DNA of 64,000 bases from Tissierella pigra (GTDB lineage: Bacteria > Bacillota > Clostridia > Tissierellales > Tissierellaceae). Each line of letters opens with the position of its first letter. Position 1 is the first letter of the stretch. A program made the position numbers and the translations under genes. The DNA is taken from assembly GCF_009695605.1 (NCBI RefSeq), contig NZ_VUNQ01000006.1, forward strand, positions 1-64,000. The letters run 5' to 3'. This document shows positions 53,021 through 61,402 of the stretch, one piece after another. The notes beneath the pieces were generated by a model. The model did not search any database. It had not been told where the DNA came from and saw only the letters and a program-made list of their open reading frames with translations.

Positions 53021-53323
53021 TTAATTATTCATTCTAACTTTCAAAATTATTGGTGTCATATTTACATAGGACTTGTTTCGACTAATGAATACAAAAGAAG
53101 TTAAGGATTTAAAGAACCCAGCCATTATAATAATGCCAACTATGCTAAGTTGCTTGAGAAGGTTCTCTAAAGTATGAATTTGTGCACAGACATAGCAATG
53201 CTCACCAATACAATCATGAGCAGCATGGGTGATAATAAACAATTCAGAAAGAATGAAAGTCATAGCTATACAAATAATAAGTAAAACTATCAGCTTTTTT
53301 GTATTAGAATGTTTTATATTCAT
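53021..53323 (-). CDS. Small Cys/His membrane protein of the zinc operon
   Basis: 100 residues with two membrane segments (LIVLLIICIAMTFILSELFII and LSIVGIIIMAGFFKSLTSFVF). Between them, outside the membrane, is HAAHDCIGEHCYVCAQIHTLEN, a H-x2-HDC-x-G-x2-C-x2-C motif well suited to metal binding. I know similar proteins only as uncharacterised neighbours of zinc genes. ATG at 53323 is used since AAAGGAG lies just upstream. It lies between zur and znuA. Confidence 0.78.
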   Translation of the reverse strand: MNIKHSNTKKLIVLLIICIAMTFILSELFIITHAAHDCIGEHCYVCAQIHTLENLLKQLSIVGIIIMAGFFKSLTSFVFISRNKSYVNMTPIILKVRMNN

Positions 53324-53339
53324 TGTGCTTTCTCCTTTC

Positions 53340-53750
53340 CTATGGTCTACATTCTTCACAATACCCATATAGAATCGTTCTGTCCCTATCAAGATTAAAT
53401 CCATGTTTTTCCTGCATATGTATTGTAAGCTCGTTGATATGATTACAATTCAAACGAACTCCCTGTCCGCACCCAACACATATAAGGTGATAATAATCCG
53501 AATTATCATAAGACTTTTCTAAATATTGATAATGGGAACGCATATCTTCTGGCTCTATAAATTTCAGAACAATACCATCCTTAACCAACTTATCCAGATT
53601 CCTATAAATAGTGGTTTGTCCTACAGATTCTCCTTTATTATTCAGATAATCTGCTATCATTTCCACTGTTACATGACGATCTTTATTCTCTTGAAGGTAA
53701 GATATAATCAATTTCTTCTGTTTCGTATTATAACTTTTTCTAACTTTCAT
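53340..53750 (-). CDS. zur: Fur-family zinc regulator (Zur-like)
   Basis: 136 residues. The winged helix (KQKKLIISYLQENKDRHVTVEMIADYLNNKG, VGQTTIYRNLDKLVKDGIV) is followed by the dimer domain with YHLICVGCGQGVRLNC and GYCEECRP, two Cys pairs for the structural zinc. Its operon carries zinc uptake genes, so Zur is more likely than Fur or PerR. AAAGGAGACG precedes the ATG. It heads the operon and probably represses it when zinc is sufficient. Confidence 0.88.
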   Translation of the reverse strand: MKVRKSYNTKQKKLIISYLQENKDRHVTVEMIADYLNNKGESVGQTTIYRNLDKLVKDGIVLKFIEPEDMRSHYQYLEKSYDNSDYYHLICVGCGQGVRLNCNHINELTIHMQEKHGFNLDRDRTILYGYCEECRP

Positions 53751-53784
53751 GTATTTTCGTCTCCTTTAATAAAATAGTAATTTG

Positions 53785-53834
53785 GAAACGATTTTCATAT
53801 TCATAATTTTATTGAATATTAAAAGCGTTGTCAA
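53785..53834 (-). promoter_or_regulatory. Promoter and possible Zur site of the zinc operon
   Basis: On the minus strand TTGACA (53829-53834) and TAAAAT (53806-53811) are 17 bases apart. Around the transcription start lies GAAAATCGTTTC (53785-53796), a dyad with 4-base arms that resembles half-sites of zinc regulator boxes. The remaining part of the gap to the chemoreceptor gene (to 54030) shows nothing I can name. Confidence 0.55.
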
Positions 53835-54029
53835 GCAAAATCTTGTTAAGATTATTCCAAAGGTCCTATTATTTATATTATATAAAAACTTTTTCAATAT
53901 TAATATCAAAATCCAATAAAAAAATTCTAATAGTTAATATCATATGACCTTATTGCCAAAATAATGCCTCTATCATTTTGCATCTAAATATTATATTTTA
54001 AGCTAGTTCAATTAACTAATTGACCTACA

Positions 54030-54060
54030 AAAAAATCCCTAATCAAAATGGATTAGGGAT
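54030..54060 (-). terminator. Terminator of the chemoreceptor gene
   Basis: ATCCCTAATC (54035-54044) pairs with GATTAGGGAT (54051-54060), and leftward a run of T follows. The hairpin is almost the same sequence as the riboswitch terminator at 49441-49475. Confidence 0.85.
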
Positions 54061-54093
54061 AAAAATCAAGAAATCAAAACCAAAGTGAAAGAT

Positions 54094-55836
54094 TTATCTT
54101 AGCTTGAGTTTACTCAATCTTTCATTTAATTCATAGGTTTCATTCTCCATATGAGATACTATCTGTAATATATCTTTAATGGTATTTGTTTCACTATCTA
54201 TGCTAGATGCAATTTCTTCTACTGATGCAGTATTTTCTTCTGAAATAGCTTCTAGGTTTTCCATTCCTTCCGATATTATTGCAGTACTTGAAGTTATTTC
54301 TTCTGTAGAATCAGATACCTCCTCTACCATAGATGATACCTTCTGTATAGACTCTGTAATACTTTCAAAGCGATTTATTACATCATCTACTTGTATATGA
54401 CTTGCTGCTGCTTTTTGAGATACTTCCTTCATGGATTTTGAGGCATTTAAAATCCCTTTCCGTATGTCTTCTAAAAGATTAGATATTTCACCTGCCGATT
54501 TTGATGATTCCTCTGCTAAGGTTCTTACTTCTTCTGCTACTACTGTAAATCCTGCTCCATGTTCCTTTGCTCTGGCAGCTTCTATTGAAGCATTTAATGC
54601 TAAAAGATTTGTCTGTTTAGCTATGCCTGTAATAGTATCTACTATGCTATTTATTTGATTTGAATGTTCATCTAACATCATCATTAATTCTGTGGTTTCA
54701 TTAACAACTTTACCTACATCATTAATATGATTTTTCATTTTTTCAATTGCTTCATTTCCTTGGATTGCATTATTTCGAGTTTCTGTAGCTTCTACTGTTA
54801 CTTGTTGTGAATGTCTAGCTATATCTTTAATAGCTTGATGTGTCCCTGAGATTGAATCAGTCATTTTCGACATTTCAACTGTTTGCCCTGCTATTCTTTC
54901 AGTTACATTATCAACAGTATCATCTATTTGTTCAAAGGATATACTAACCTCTTCAAATGCTTTAGAAAACTGTTGAGTATTATCCAGTAGATTTCTAGAA
55001 TTTTCATCTACATTCAATAATATACTCTGTATTGTATCAAGCATTTGATTTGTGCATATTGCTAATTCCCCTATTTCGTTATTTTCCTCAATTTCCAGTC
55101 TTTTAGTAAGATCTCCACTTAGTTCTGCTATTTCTCGCATCTTAATTACTAGACTTTCTATTGATTTGCTTTGTCGCATAGTTATAAATCGAACAATCCA
55201 CCATATGAAAAACAAACTTATTGCCAATATAGCTATTAGTATACCTAAGAATAGAGTCTGTAATTTTATAAAGGCTTTTGTATTTACATTTACACCTAAA
55301 ACAGCTGTTACTTCATCATTCTGAGAAATAGGTATATAGACTGCTGAGTATGCTTCTTGAGTAAGGAAATCCTGATCTATTGCCACAGTATGAGTACTTC
55401 CTGTTTCATATGCCATGTTCATTTCTTCATTATCATAGGATAAATACTCTCCTATATTGTGCTTATCACTGCTAGATGTATTTGCTATATATATCCATTT
55501 GTTATTGGAATCCTTTGTAAATATATAAATACCTTCCAGTATGGATTTAGCCTTACTTGATATTTCTTCTAATGTAGTTACAATATGCTGGTAGTCTTGA
55601 CTGTTTTCATCCTTACTCACTGCAAGTTCCTTTAAATCATATTGAGATAACTCCCTTGTGGCAATTCCCATCATAGCATTAAGTGAGATATTCAACATTT
55701 GATGTGCTGCTATATTCACTGTTTTATAAACGAAAAATCCAAATCCTAAAAATAAAACAATTATAAAGATCATTATATTTCTTGTCCACTGTTTACGCAA
55801 AGTTGTCTTTTTCTTATTTTTCGTTGCACGTTTCAT
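54094..55836 (-). CDS. Methyl-accepting chemotaxis protein
   Basis: 580 residues: first membrane segment (about 18-38), an outside Cache-like sensor (about 45-190, with [25 protein letters not shown] and [19 protein letters not shown]), second segment (about 195-215), HAMP (about 216-270) and a long cytoplasmic signalling coil. The conserved tip is [40 protein letters not shown]. It is a single gene; the ligand is unknown. It implies that the organism has a chemotaxis system. Confidence 0.93.
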   Translation of the reverse strand: MKRATKNKKKTTLRKQWTRNIMIFIIVLFLGFGFFVYKTVNIAAHQMLNISLNAMMGIATRELSQYDLKELAVSKDENSQDYQHIVTTLEEISSKAKSILEGIYIFTKDSNNKWIYIANTSSSDKHNIGEYLSYDNEEMNMAYETGSTHTVAIDQDFLTQEAYSAVYIPISQNDEVTAVLGVNVNTKAFIKLQTLFLGILIAILAISLFFIWWIVRFITMRQSKSIESLVIKMREIAELSGDLTKRLEIEENNEIGELAICTNQMLDTIQSILLNVDENSRNLLDNTQQFSKAFEEVSISFEQIDDTVDNVTERIAGQTVEMSKMTDSISGTHQAIKDIARHSQQVTVEATETRNNAIQGNEAIEKMKNHINDVGKVVNETTELMMMLDEHSNQINSIVDTITGIAKQTNLLALNASIEAARAKEHGAGFTVVAEEVRTLAEESSKSAGEISNLLEDIRKGILNASKSMKEVSQKAAASHIQVDDVINRFESITESIQKVSSMVEEVSDSTEEITSSTAIISEGMENLEAISEENTASVEEIASSIDSETNTIKDILQIVSHMENETYELNERLSKLKLR

Positions 55837-55920
55837 TTATTTCCCCCTTAAATTACGTAAAATGGTACCAATTTTTTTATTAAATAAGGTTATATTATAA
55901 TATTTTCTATGTTGACTATT

Positions 55921-56631
55921 CTATTTCTCTCTACTATTTCTATTTCTAATCAATATTAATCGCAATAGCTGTGCGATACCACTGGCCATAGCTGCCACAT
56001 ATGTTAGAGCCGCAGCATTTAAAACTTTTTTTGCCCCTTTAATTTCATCTCCCACAATAAATCCATTGCTGTCAAGTAGTTGTAGGGCACGACTACTTGC
56101 ATTAAATTCAACTGGCAGGGTAATTATCTGAAAAGCTACAGCAGCTCCAAATATCCATATACCAATATCCATTAATCCACCAAGACTAGGAACCATAAGT
56201 CCTACGGCAATAAAAATCCAAGCCGTAGAAGATCCAAAACTAGCCAAAGGAAATATCATATTCCTCAAGGATAAGGGAATATATCCATTAGCATGCTGAA
56301 TAGCATGACCTACTTCATGTGCAGCAACACTAACAGAAGCAATAGAATTACCTTGATAGACTTCAGAGGATAATCTAAGTATACCATTTCCTGGGTCATA
56401 GTGGTCGCTTAAATGTCCCTTTGAAATTTCTATTGGTATATTGTGTAATCCATGCTGGTCCAGAAGAGTTCTTGCTACTTGAACCCCTGTGTATGACTTC
56501 TGTGTTGATTTTCTTAAATATTTAGCAAAATTTGTTTTTACCTTGCTTTGAGCATAGATTGTTAAAATAATTGCTGGAAGCAAAATAATCATTGTAGGAT
56601 CAAATCCATAAAATCCTCTTGAATATAACAT
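55921..56631 (-). CDS. Zinc metallopeptidase, YugP family
   Basis: 236-residue membrane protein. FYGFDPTMIILLPAIILTIYAQSKV is the N-terminal anchor, then SKGHLSDHYDPGNGILRLSSEVYQGNSIASVSVAAHEVGHAIQHANGY with the HEVGH zinc motif (about residue 116), and three more membrane segments. The YugP family (DUF2 neutral zinc metallopeptidase) is widely conserved, with no well-established substrate. It stands alone between the chemoreceptor and the two-component genes. Confidence 0.88.
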   Translation of the reverse strand: MLYSRGFYGFDPTMIILLPAIILTIYAQSKVKTNFAKYLRKSTQKSYTGVQVARTLLDQHGLHNIPIEISKGHLSDHYDPGNGILRLSSEVYQGNSIASVSVAAHEVGHAIQHANGYIPLSLRNMIFPLASFGSSTAWIFIAVGLMVPSLGGLMDIGIWIFGAAVAFQIITLPVEFNASSRALQLLDSNGFIVGDEIKGAKKVLNAAALTYVAAMASGIAQLLRLILIRNRNSREK

Positions 56632-56687
56632 ATAATCACTCCTTAATTTTATTATGATTTCGTGTTGGTTATTTATATTAATAAATT

Positions 56688-57977
56688 TTAATATATTAAC
56701 TCAACTGTAAAAACAGAGCCTATATTGGGAATACTATGAACATGAATATTTCCTCCATATAAATCTATAATCTTCTTTACTAAAGGTAATCCCAATCCAT
56801 TACCTTCAGCAGAATGGGATCTATCCCCTTGATAGAATCTTTCAAAAATACGCTGTAATACTTCTTCACTCATACCAACACCATTATCTTTAATTTCTAC
56901 TCTTATCATTGAATCTATTTCCTCAAGTTTTATACTAATAACACTATTATCTCTTGAAAATTTTATTGCATTTCCCAAAAGATTGATCCAGACCTGCTGA
57001 AATAATCCTTCATCTCCTGCATATTTAACCTTATGAAGTTCAATATCAAACTCAATATTTTTTTTACTCCATTCATATTCCAAAAGTAAAATACTTTTTC
57101 TTATTTGCTCATCTAAGGAAAATTCTGTTTTCCTCTCTACTATCTCTTGGCTTTCTAGTTTTGAAAGTTTTAAAATATTGGAGGAAAGCTTAGACAACCT
57201 TACGGTTTCTTCTGCAATTATATCTGTATATTCTTCTCTTTCAATTTCCGTTAATTTTCCTTTCTGCAATAATCTAGCAAATCCTTGAATAGATGCAATT
57301 GGAGTTTTAAATTCATGTGATACATTTGTTATAAAATCCTTACGAAGATATTCTATGTTTTTTAGTTCTTTAGTCATTTTATTGAAGTTATGGGTCAGTT
57401 GTCCTATTTCATCTTGTCTTTCAACTTCAACAGATACATCAAAATTTCCCTTTGCTACTTCTTGCGTAGCTGATGTTAGTTCCAATATTGGTTTGACTAT
57501 TCTCTTAGATAAAAGTATAATACATAGGCTCCCTATAGCAACATACACTAACATGGTAAACCATACTCTAGATACTACTATTTTAAAGATTGTATTTTTA
57601 GGGTATAGGCTAATTTGTATAAATGAATCATCTAAAAATAATACTACTACAGGACTGTTTCGCTTACTTTCATATGAGAAAACAGGCTCATGATTATAAA
57701 TTTTTTCTAACTCTTTTTCTGTGAACTTAAATAAATCAATATTTTCAATTTTACTTACATGAGATGTGGAAGTAGATGTAATATCTGCAATTTCTTCTAT
57801 ACTTAAATCTGTCTTTTCATATAACTGTAATATAGAGTTTGCTATTTTAAATTGATTTAATTTAATTTCATCTTCAATATTCTCAGTAAATATAGTTGAT
57901 ATAATAAAGGATAGAAAAGAAGAACTATAAATTATAATAATAAAAAATAAAGCTAATTTTACAGCAATCTTTTTCAT
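56688..57977 (-). CDS. Sensor histidine kinase
   Basis: 429 residues: membrane segment (about 8-30), outside sensor of about 110 residues, second segment (about 142-162), HAMP (about 163-215), the phospho-acceptor in FITNVSHEFKTPIASIQGFARLL, and an ATPase domain with LLGNAIKFSRDNSVISI, IKDNGVGMSEEVLQRIFERFYQG and GLGLPLVKKIIDLYGG. Its ATG overlaps the response-regulator stop codon (ATGA). Signal and targets are unknown. Confidence 0.93.
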   Translation of the reverse strand: MKKIAVKLALFFIIIIYSSSFLSFIISTIFTENIEDEIKLNQFKIANSILQLYEKTDLSIEEIADITSTSTSHVSKIENIDLFKFTEKELEKIYNHEPVFSYESKRNSPVVVLFLDDSFIQISLYPKNTIFKIVVSRVWFTMLVYVAIGSLCIILLSKRIVKPILELTSATQEVAKGNFDVSVEVERQDEIGQLTHNFNKMTKELKNIEYLRKDFITNVSHEFKTPIASIQGFARLLQKGKLTEIEREEYTDIIAEETVRLSKLSSNILKLSKLESQEIVERKTEFSLDEQIRKSILLLEYEWSKKNIEFDIELHKVKYAGDEGLFQQVWINLLGNAIKFSRDNSVISIKLEEIDSMIRVEIKDNGVGMSEEVLQRIFERFYQGDRSHSAEGNGLGLPLVKKIIDLYGGNIHVHSIPNIGSVFTVELIY

Positions 57978-58648
57978 GCTTTTATCTCTGCCTTATATCC
58001 TAATCCTCTAACTGTAATAATCTCAAATTCCTCAAATTCAGAAAACTTATCCCTTAAACGCTTAATATGGACATCTACTGTACGTTCTTCAGCTTCTGAA
58101 TCCATCCCCCATATTTCATCCATAAGCTGTTGTCTTGTGAAAATTTGCTTGGGATAACTTAACAGCTTAAATAATAAATAAAATTCCTTCTTGGGAAGAT
58201 TTATAGAGATGTCTTTTTTATTCACATCTAAAGTATTATAATCCAAAACTAATTCACCAATTGTTAGACGATTTTCATTAACAATACGAGAACGACGCAG
58301 TAATGCTGCTACTCTTAATACCATCTCATCTATATCTATGGGTTTTACCATATAGTCGTCTGTTCCTACAATAAATCCCTTTTTCTTATCATCAAGGGTT
58401 TCTTTAGCAGTTACCATTAGAATCGGTAGGTTATAGTTGGATTTTCTAAGTAGGTCAGTTAACTGATAACCATCCATGTTTGGCATCATAATATCACTGA
58501 TAATTAAATCTATATGTACCATATCTAATATTTCTAATGCTTGGATACCATCATTAGCCATTAAAACATTATATCCTTGCTGCTTTAATACAGCTCCAAT
58601 TAATTTTTGCAGATTCTTATCATCTTCAGCTACTAGAATATTAATCAT
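57974..58648 (-). CDS. OmpR/PhoB-family response regulator
   Basis: 224 residues. The receiver domain has NILVAEDDKNLQKL and the phospho-acceptor in IDLIISDIMMPNMDGYQL, with the conserved Lys in DDYMVKPIDIDEMVLRV. The C-terminal winged helix is typical (LTIGELVLDYNTLDV to ERTVDVHIKRLRDKFSEFEEFEIITVRGLGYK). ATG at 58648 is chosen since GAGGG lies 6 bases before it. It forms a pair with the kinase that follows. Confidence 0.93.
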   Translation of the reverse strand: MINILVAEDDKNLQKLIGAVLKQQGYNVLMANDGIQALEILDMVHIDLIISDIMMPNMDGYQLTDLLRKSNYNLPILMVTAKETLDDKKKGFIVGTDDYMVKPIDIDEMVLRVAALLRRSRIVNENRLTIGELVLDYNTLDVNKKDISINLPKKEFYLLFKLLSYPKQIFTRQQLMDEIWGMDSEAEERTVDVHIKRLRDKFSEFEEFEIITVRGLGYKAEIKA

Positions 58649-58761
58649 ATATATCCCTCTTAACAATATTATTTTAAAAATAAATCAATAGTACTAACGA
58701 AATCCTTATATAATTATAAAAAACTAATATGAACTGAATATTAATTTTTATAAAAATTAGT

Positions 58762-58800
58762 TATAAAAATAACTCTTAATTTAAAAGAGTTATTTTTATA
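58762..58800 (-). terminator. Terminator after cbiB
   Basis: TATAAAAATAACTCTT pairs perfectly with AAGAGTTATTTTTATA around 7 bases, 8 bases after the cbiB stop codon. The stem is long but AT-rich; it may act in both directions. Confidence 0.7.
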
Positions 58801-58808
58801 GTTAAATA

Positions 58809-59756
58809 TTATTTTATATTAATTATTATTAATTCAATTATAATACAAGTAGTCAAAAATAATATCTCACTTAAATACATAATATCTATTGTATTTCTTA
58901 CATCTTTTTTTTCAATAGGTCTTATATTATCTCCAATAGTTGGTTTTTCAACTAGTCTTCCATGATAATAATTATTTCCACCTAGCTGAACCCCTAAAAG
59001 TCCTGAAACAGCTCCCTCTGGATATGCACAGTTGGGGCTTTTATGATTTTTTCTATCTCTTATCATTATTCTAAAACCATCTTTCATATTAAACTTTCCT
59101 ATGGAACCTAAACACATAAAAATTCCAGTAAGTCTTGCAGGAATATAATTAAATATATCATCTATCTTCGCAGGGAAATATCCTAAATCTATATATTTAT
59201 CATTCATATATCCTAACATAGAATCCATAGTATTTATAAACTTATACGCTAGTCCACCGGGTGCTCCTAATAAAATTATATACATTAAAGGAGCTATAAC
59301 TCCATCGGAAGTATTTTCTGCCACAGTCTCTACAGTTGCTTTTATGACTTCTTCTTCTGAAAGATTTTTAGTCTCTCTTCCAACAATATAAGAAAGTCTC
59401 TCTCTCCCCTGTTCTATACCACTGTCTAAAGCTTCAGATACTTTAGTTGCCTCGTAGTCTAAACATTTTGCAGCTATACAAGTATAAATTAGGTATGTAT
59501 CTACTAGGATATAAATAAGTCTATATTGTTTTATAAGTTTTAATAGTAAATACGGAACTGTAAATCCAAGTAGGATATTAATTATAACAATAATAAGTCC
59601 TGCAAGTTTAAGTCCATTTTTAGATTTAATAATTCTTCTTACTAATTTCTCTTCAAAAGAGATTATCCTCCCCATCAGTTTTACTGGATGAGGGAAATTA
59701 TAAGGATCTCCTAACTTAAAGTCCAATAAAATTCCTAAAATTACACTCATTGACAT
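58809..59756 (-). CDS. cbiB: Adenosylcobinamide-phosphate synthase
   Basis: 315-residue membrane enzyme that attaches aminopropanol (phosphate) to adenosylcobyric acid. GILLDFKLGDPYNFPHPVKLMGRII opens the family; RETKNLSEEEVIKATVETVAENTSDGVIAPLMYIILLGAPGGLAYKFINTMDSMLGY, and NCAYPEGAVSGLLGVQLGG with YHG follow. AAGGAG lies 8 bases before the ATG. It follows cbiP, and thus completes the pathway of the main operon from a second locus. Confidence 0.95.
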   Translation of the reverse strand: MSMSVILGILLDFKLGDPYNFPHPVKLMGRIISFEEKLVRRIIKSKNGLKLAGLIIVIINILLGFTVPYLLLKLIKQYRLIYILVDTYLIYTCIAAKCLDYEATKVSEALDSGIEQGRERLSYIVGRETKNLSEEEVIKATVETVAENTSDGVIAPLMYIILLGAPGGLAYKFINTMDSMLGYMNDKYIDLGYFPAKIDDIFNYIPARLTGIFMCLGSIGKFNMKDGFRIMIRDRKNHKSPNCAYPEGAVSGLLGVQLGGNNYYHGRLVEKPTIGDNIRPIEKKDVRNTIDIMYLSEILFLTTCIIIELIIINIK

Positions 59757-59768
59757 ATTAAATTCTCC

Positions 59769-60623
59769 TTAATTATTTACTAAATCCAGCCCCATTATTT
59801 TATAAATATAATCCATATCCATATTCTGGCGAAGTAGTAAGGCTAATTTATTTAATTCCCTCTCCATTTCTTCTTCTGTCTGTGGATTTATATTACATTC
59901 CTTATCATAGTCAATTAAACTATCTTCATCTACTAACTCTAAATGTGCAAAAGGTATAGTTCCCACAACTGGTATATTTAATATTTCTTCAATCATTTTA
60001 ATTCCTGGATCTAAAAGGGTTTTGTCTCCTCTAAACTTATTGATTATAAGTCCTTTTATTCTTTTTCTTTCATGTTCTTCTAATAACATCACTGTGCCAT
60101 AAAGAGAAGCAAATACTCCTCCTCTATCTATATCTGCTACTAACAGTACTGGAGCATCTGCCATTTCAGCCATACCCATATTTACTATATCATTTTGTTT
60201 TAAATTTATTTCAGCAGGGCTTCCTGCACCTTCTATAACTACAATATCATTTTTACTTTCTATTTCTTTATATATATCTAGTATCATTGGTCTAAGAGTA
60301 TTTTTATACTTAAAATACTCTACTGCTTCCATATCCTCTGTATCTTCACCTTTTATAACTACCATAGACCCTTTATCTGATTTCGGTATAAGTAAAATTG
60401 GATTCATATTGGGATGAGGGCTAAGTCCTGCTGCCATAGCCTGTAAAGTTTGTGCTGTACTTATTTTATATCCCTCTTTAGTAGTATAATATTTCGATGA
60501 CATATTTTGAGATTTAAAAGGATAAACCTTGTATCCATCTTCTTTAAATATTTTGCATAATCCTGTACACATTAAACTTTTACCTGCGGAAGATGTTGTA
60601 CCTTGTATCATAATATTTGTCAT
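59769..60623 (-). CDS. cbiP: Cobyric acid synthase lacking the glutaminase domain
   Basis: 284 residues; the usual CbiP/CobQ has about 490-510. The N-terminal ATP-dependent synthetase domain is complete: MIQGTTSSAGKSLMCTGLCKIF, YPFKSQNMSSKYY, GLSPHPNMNPILLIPKSD, VVIEGAGSPAEINL, VLLVADIDRGGVFASLYGT, KGLIINKFRGDKTLLDPGI, PVVGTIPFAHLELVDEDSL. The class I glutaminase domain that should follow is missing. The protein goes at once to ERELNKLALLLRQNMDMDYIYKIM, which looks like the normal C-terminal tail of CbiP. The gene has a good ribosome site and no frameshift. It may use ammonia or a separate glutaminase. Confidence 0.92.
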   Translation of the reverse strand: MTNIMIQGTTSSAGKSLMCTGLCKIFKEDGYKVYPFKSQNMSSKYYTTKEGYKISTAQTLQAMAAGLSPHPNMNPILLIPKSDKGSMVVIKGEDTEDMEAVEYFKYKNTLRPMILDIYKEIESKNDIVVIEGAGSPAEINLKQNDIVNMGMAEMADAPVLLVADIDRGGVFASLYGTVMLLEEHERKRIKGLIINKFRGDKTLLDPGIKMIEEILNIPVVGTIPFAHLELVDEDSLIDYDKECNINPQTEEEMERELNKLALLLRQNMDMDYIYKIMGLDLVNN

Positions 60624-60633
60624 ATTTTTCCTC

Positions 60634-61398
60634 CTATCGATATTTTTTTATTTCTTCTTCTAGACTATCTACGTTATACTCTAATGATAATACTGGATTT
60701 ATATTATATTTATCCAATAGATAGTATAACTCTTTTATTTCCCCTAGAGTTGGAGCTTGGTGATTATCGTATAGACCATCATTAGAATGGATATGAATAT
60801 AGAAAATATAATCTTTAAGCTCCTTAATCCATTCTTCCAATGTAACCTTCCCTAAATTAGCGTGTCCTATATCTAGATTGATTTTAACATTAGGCAAGTT
60901 TATAGTTTCTATTAGCTCTTTTAACATACTAGGAGTTTCCTCAAATATATTCTCTAAAAGTATTATTCCTTTATAATCTGGTACTTCCTTTAGAATTGCT
61001 TCCCAAAATTCCCTACTTTGAATATTATTTAATTTCCTTATGGATGGCTGATTTAAATATGGATTTATTTGACTATGAAATATTAAATAATCTATATTTA
61101 ACTCTTTAGCCGCATTTATAGTATATAAATATCTATTATAACTTACTTCTCTAATTAATTTATCTGGACTTGAAGGTTTTAAATCCAAAAAAGGTCCATG
61201 TAAGGCTTTAATGTTTTTAAACTCTTTCAACTTAGCCTTATATCTGTGAATTATCATATTGATTTCATTTAATGATAAATTAGGCTCTGTAAAATCTTGT
61301 ATTTCAATACCTATATTGAGTTTTTCAATCTCTTCCATATTTAAACTATCTATGGTACTTATGGTTTTTAATATTTTCCTTTTCATATACTCACTCAT
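60634..61398 (-). CDS. Xylose-isomerase-like TIM-barrel protein
   Basis: 254 residues of the sugar-phosphate isomerase/AP-endonuclease-2 fold. Likely metal ligands are the Glu in IILLENIFEE, the Asp and His in INLDIGHANLGK, the His in YIHIHSNDG, and the Glu in VLSLEYN. The specific reaction cannot be read. It lies between mprF (4 bases) and cbiP (10 bases), which ties it to cobalamin synthesis or to envelope lipids. The start is either the ATG at 61398, touching AAAGGG, or the ATG at 61386; neither has ideal spacing. Confidence 0.72.
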   Translation of the reverse strand: MSEYMKRKILKTISTIDSLNMEEIEKLNIGIEIQDFTEPNLSLNEINMIIHRYKAKLKEFKNIKALHGPFLDLKPSSPDKLIREVSYNRYLYTINAAKELNIDYLIFHSQINPYLNQPSIRKLNNIQSREFWEAILKEVPDYKGIILLENIFEETPSMLKELIETINLPNVKINLDIGHANLGKVTLEEWIKELKDYIFYIHIHSNDGLYDNHQAPTLGEIKELYYLLDKYNINPVLSLEYNVDSLEEEIKKYR

Positions 61399-61402
61399 CC
61401 CT

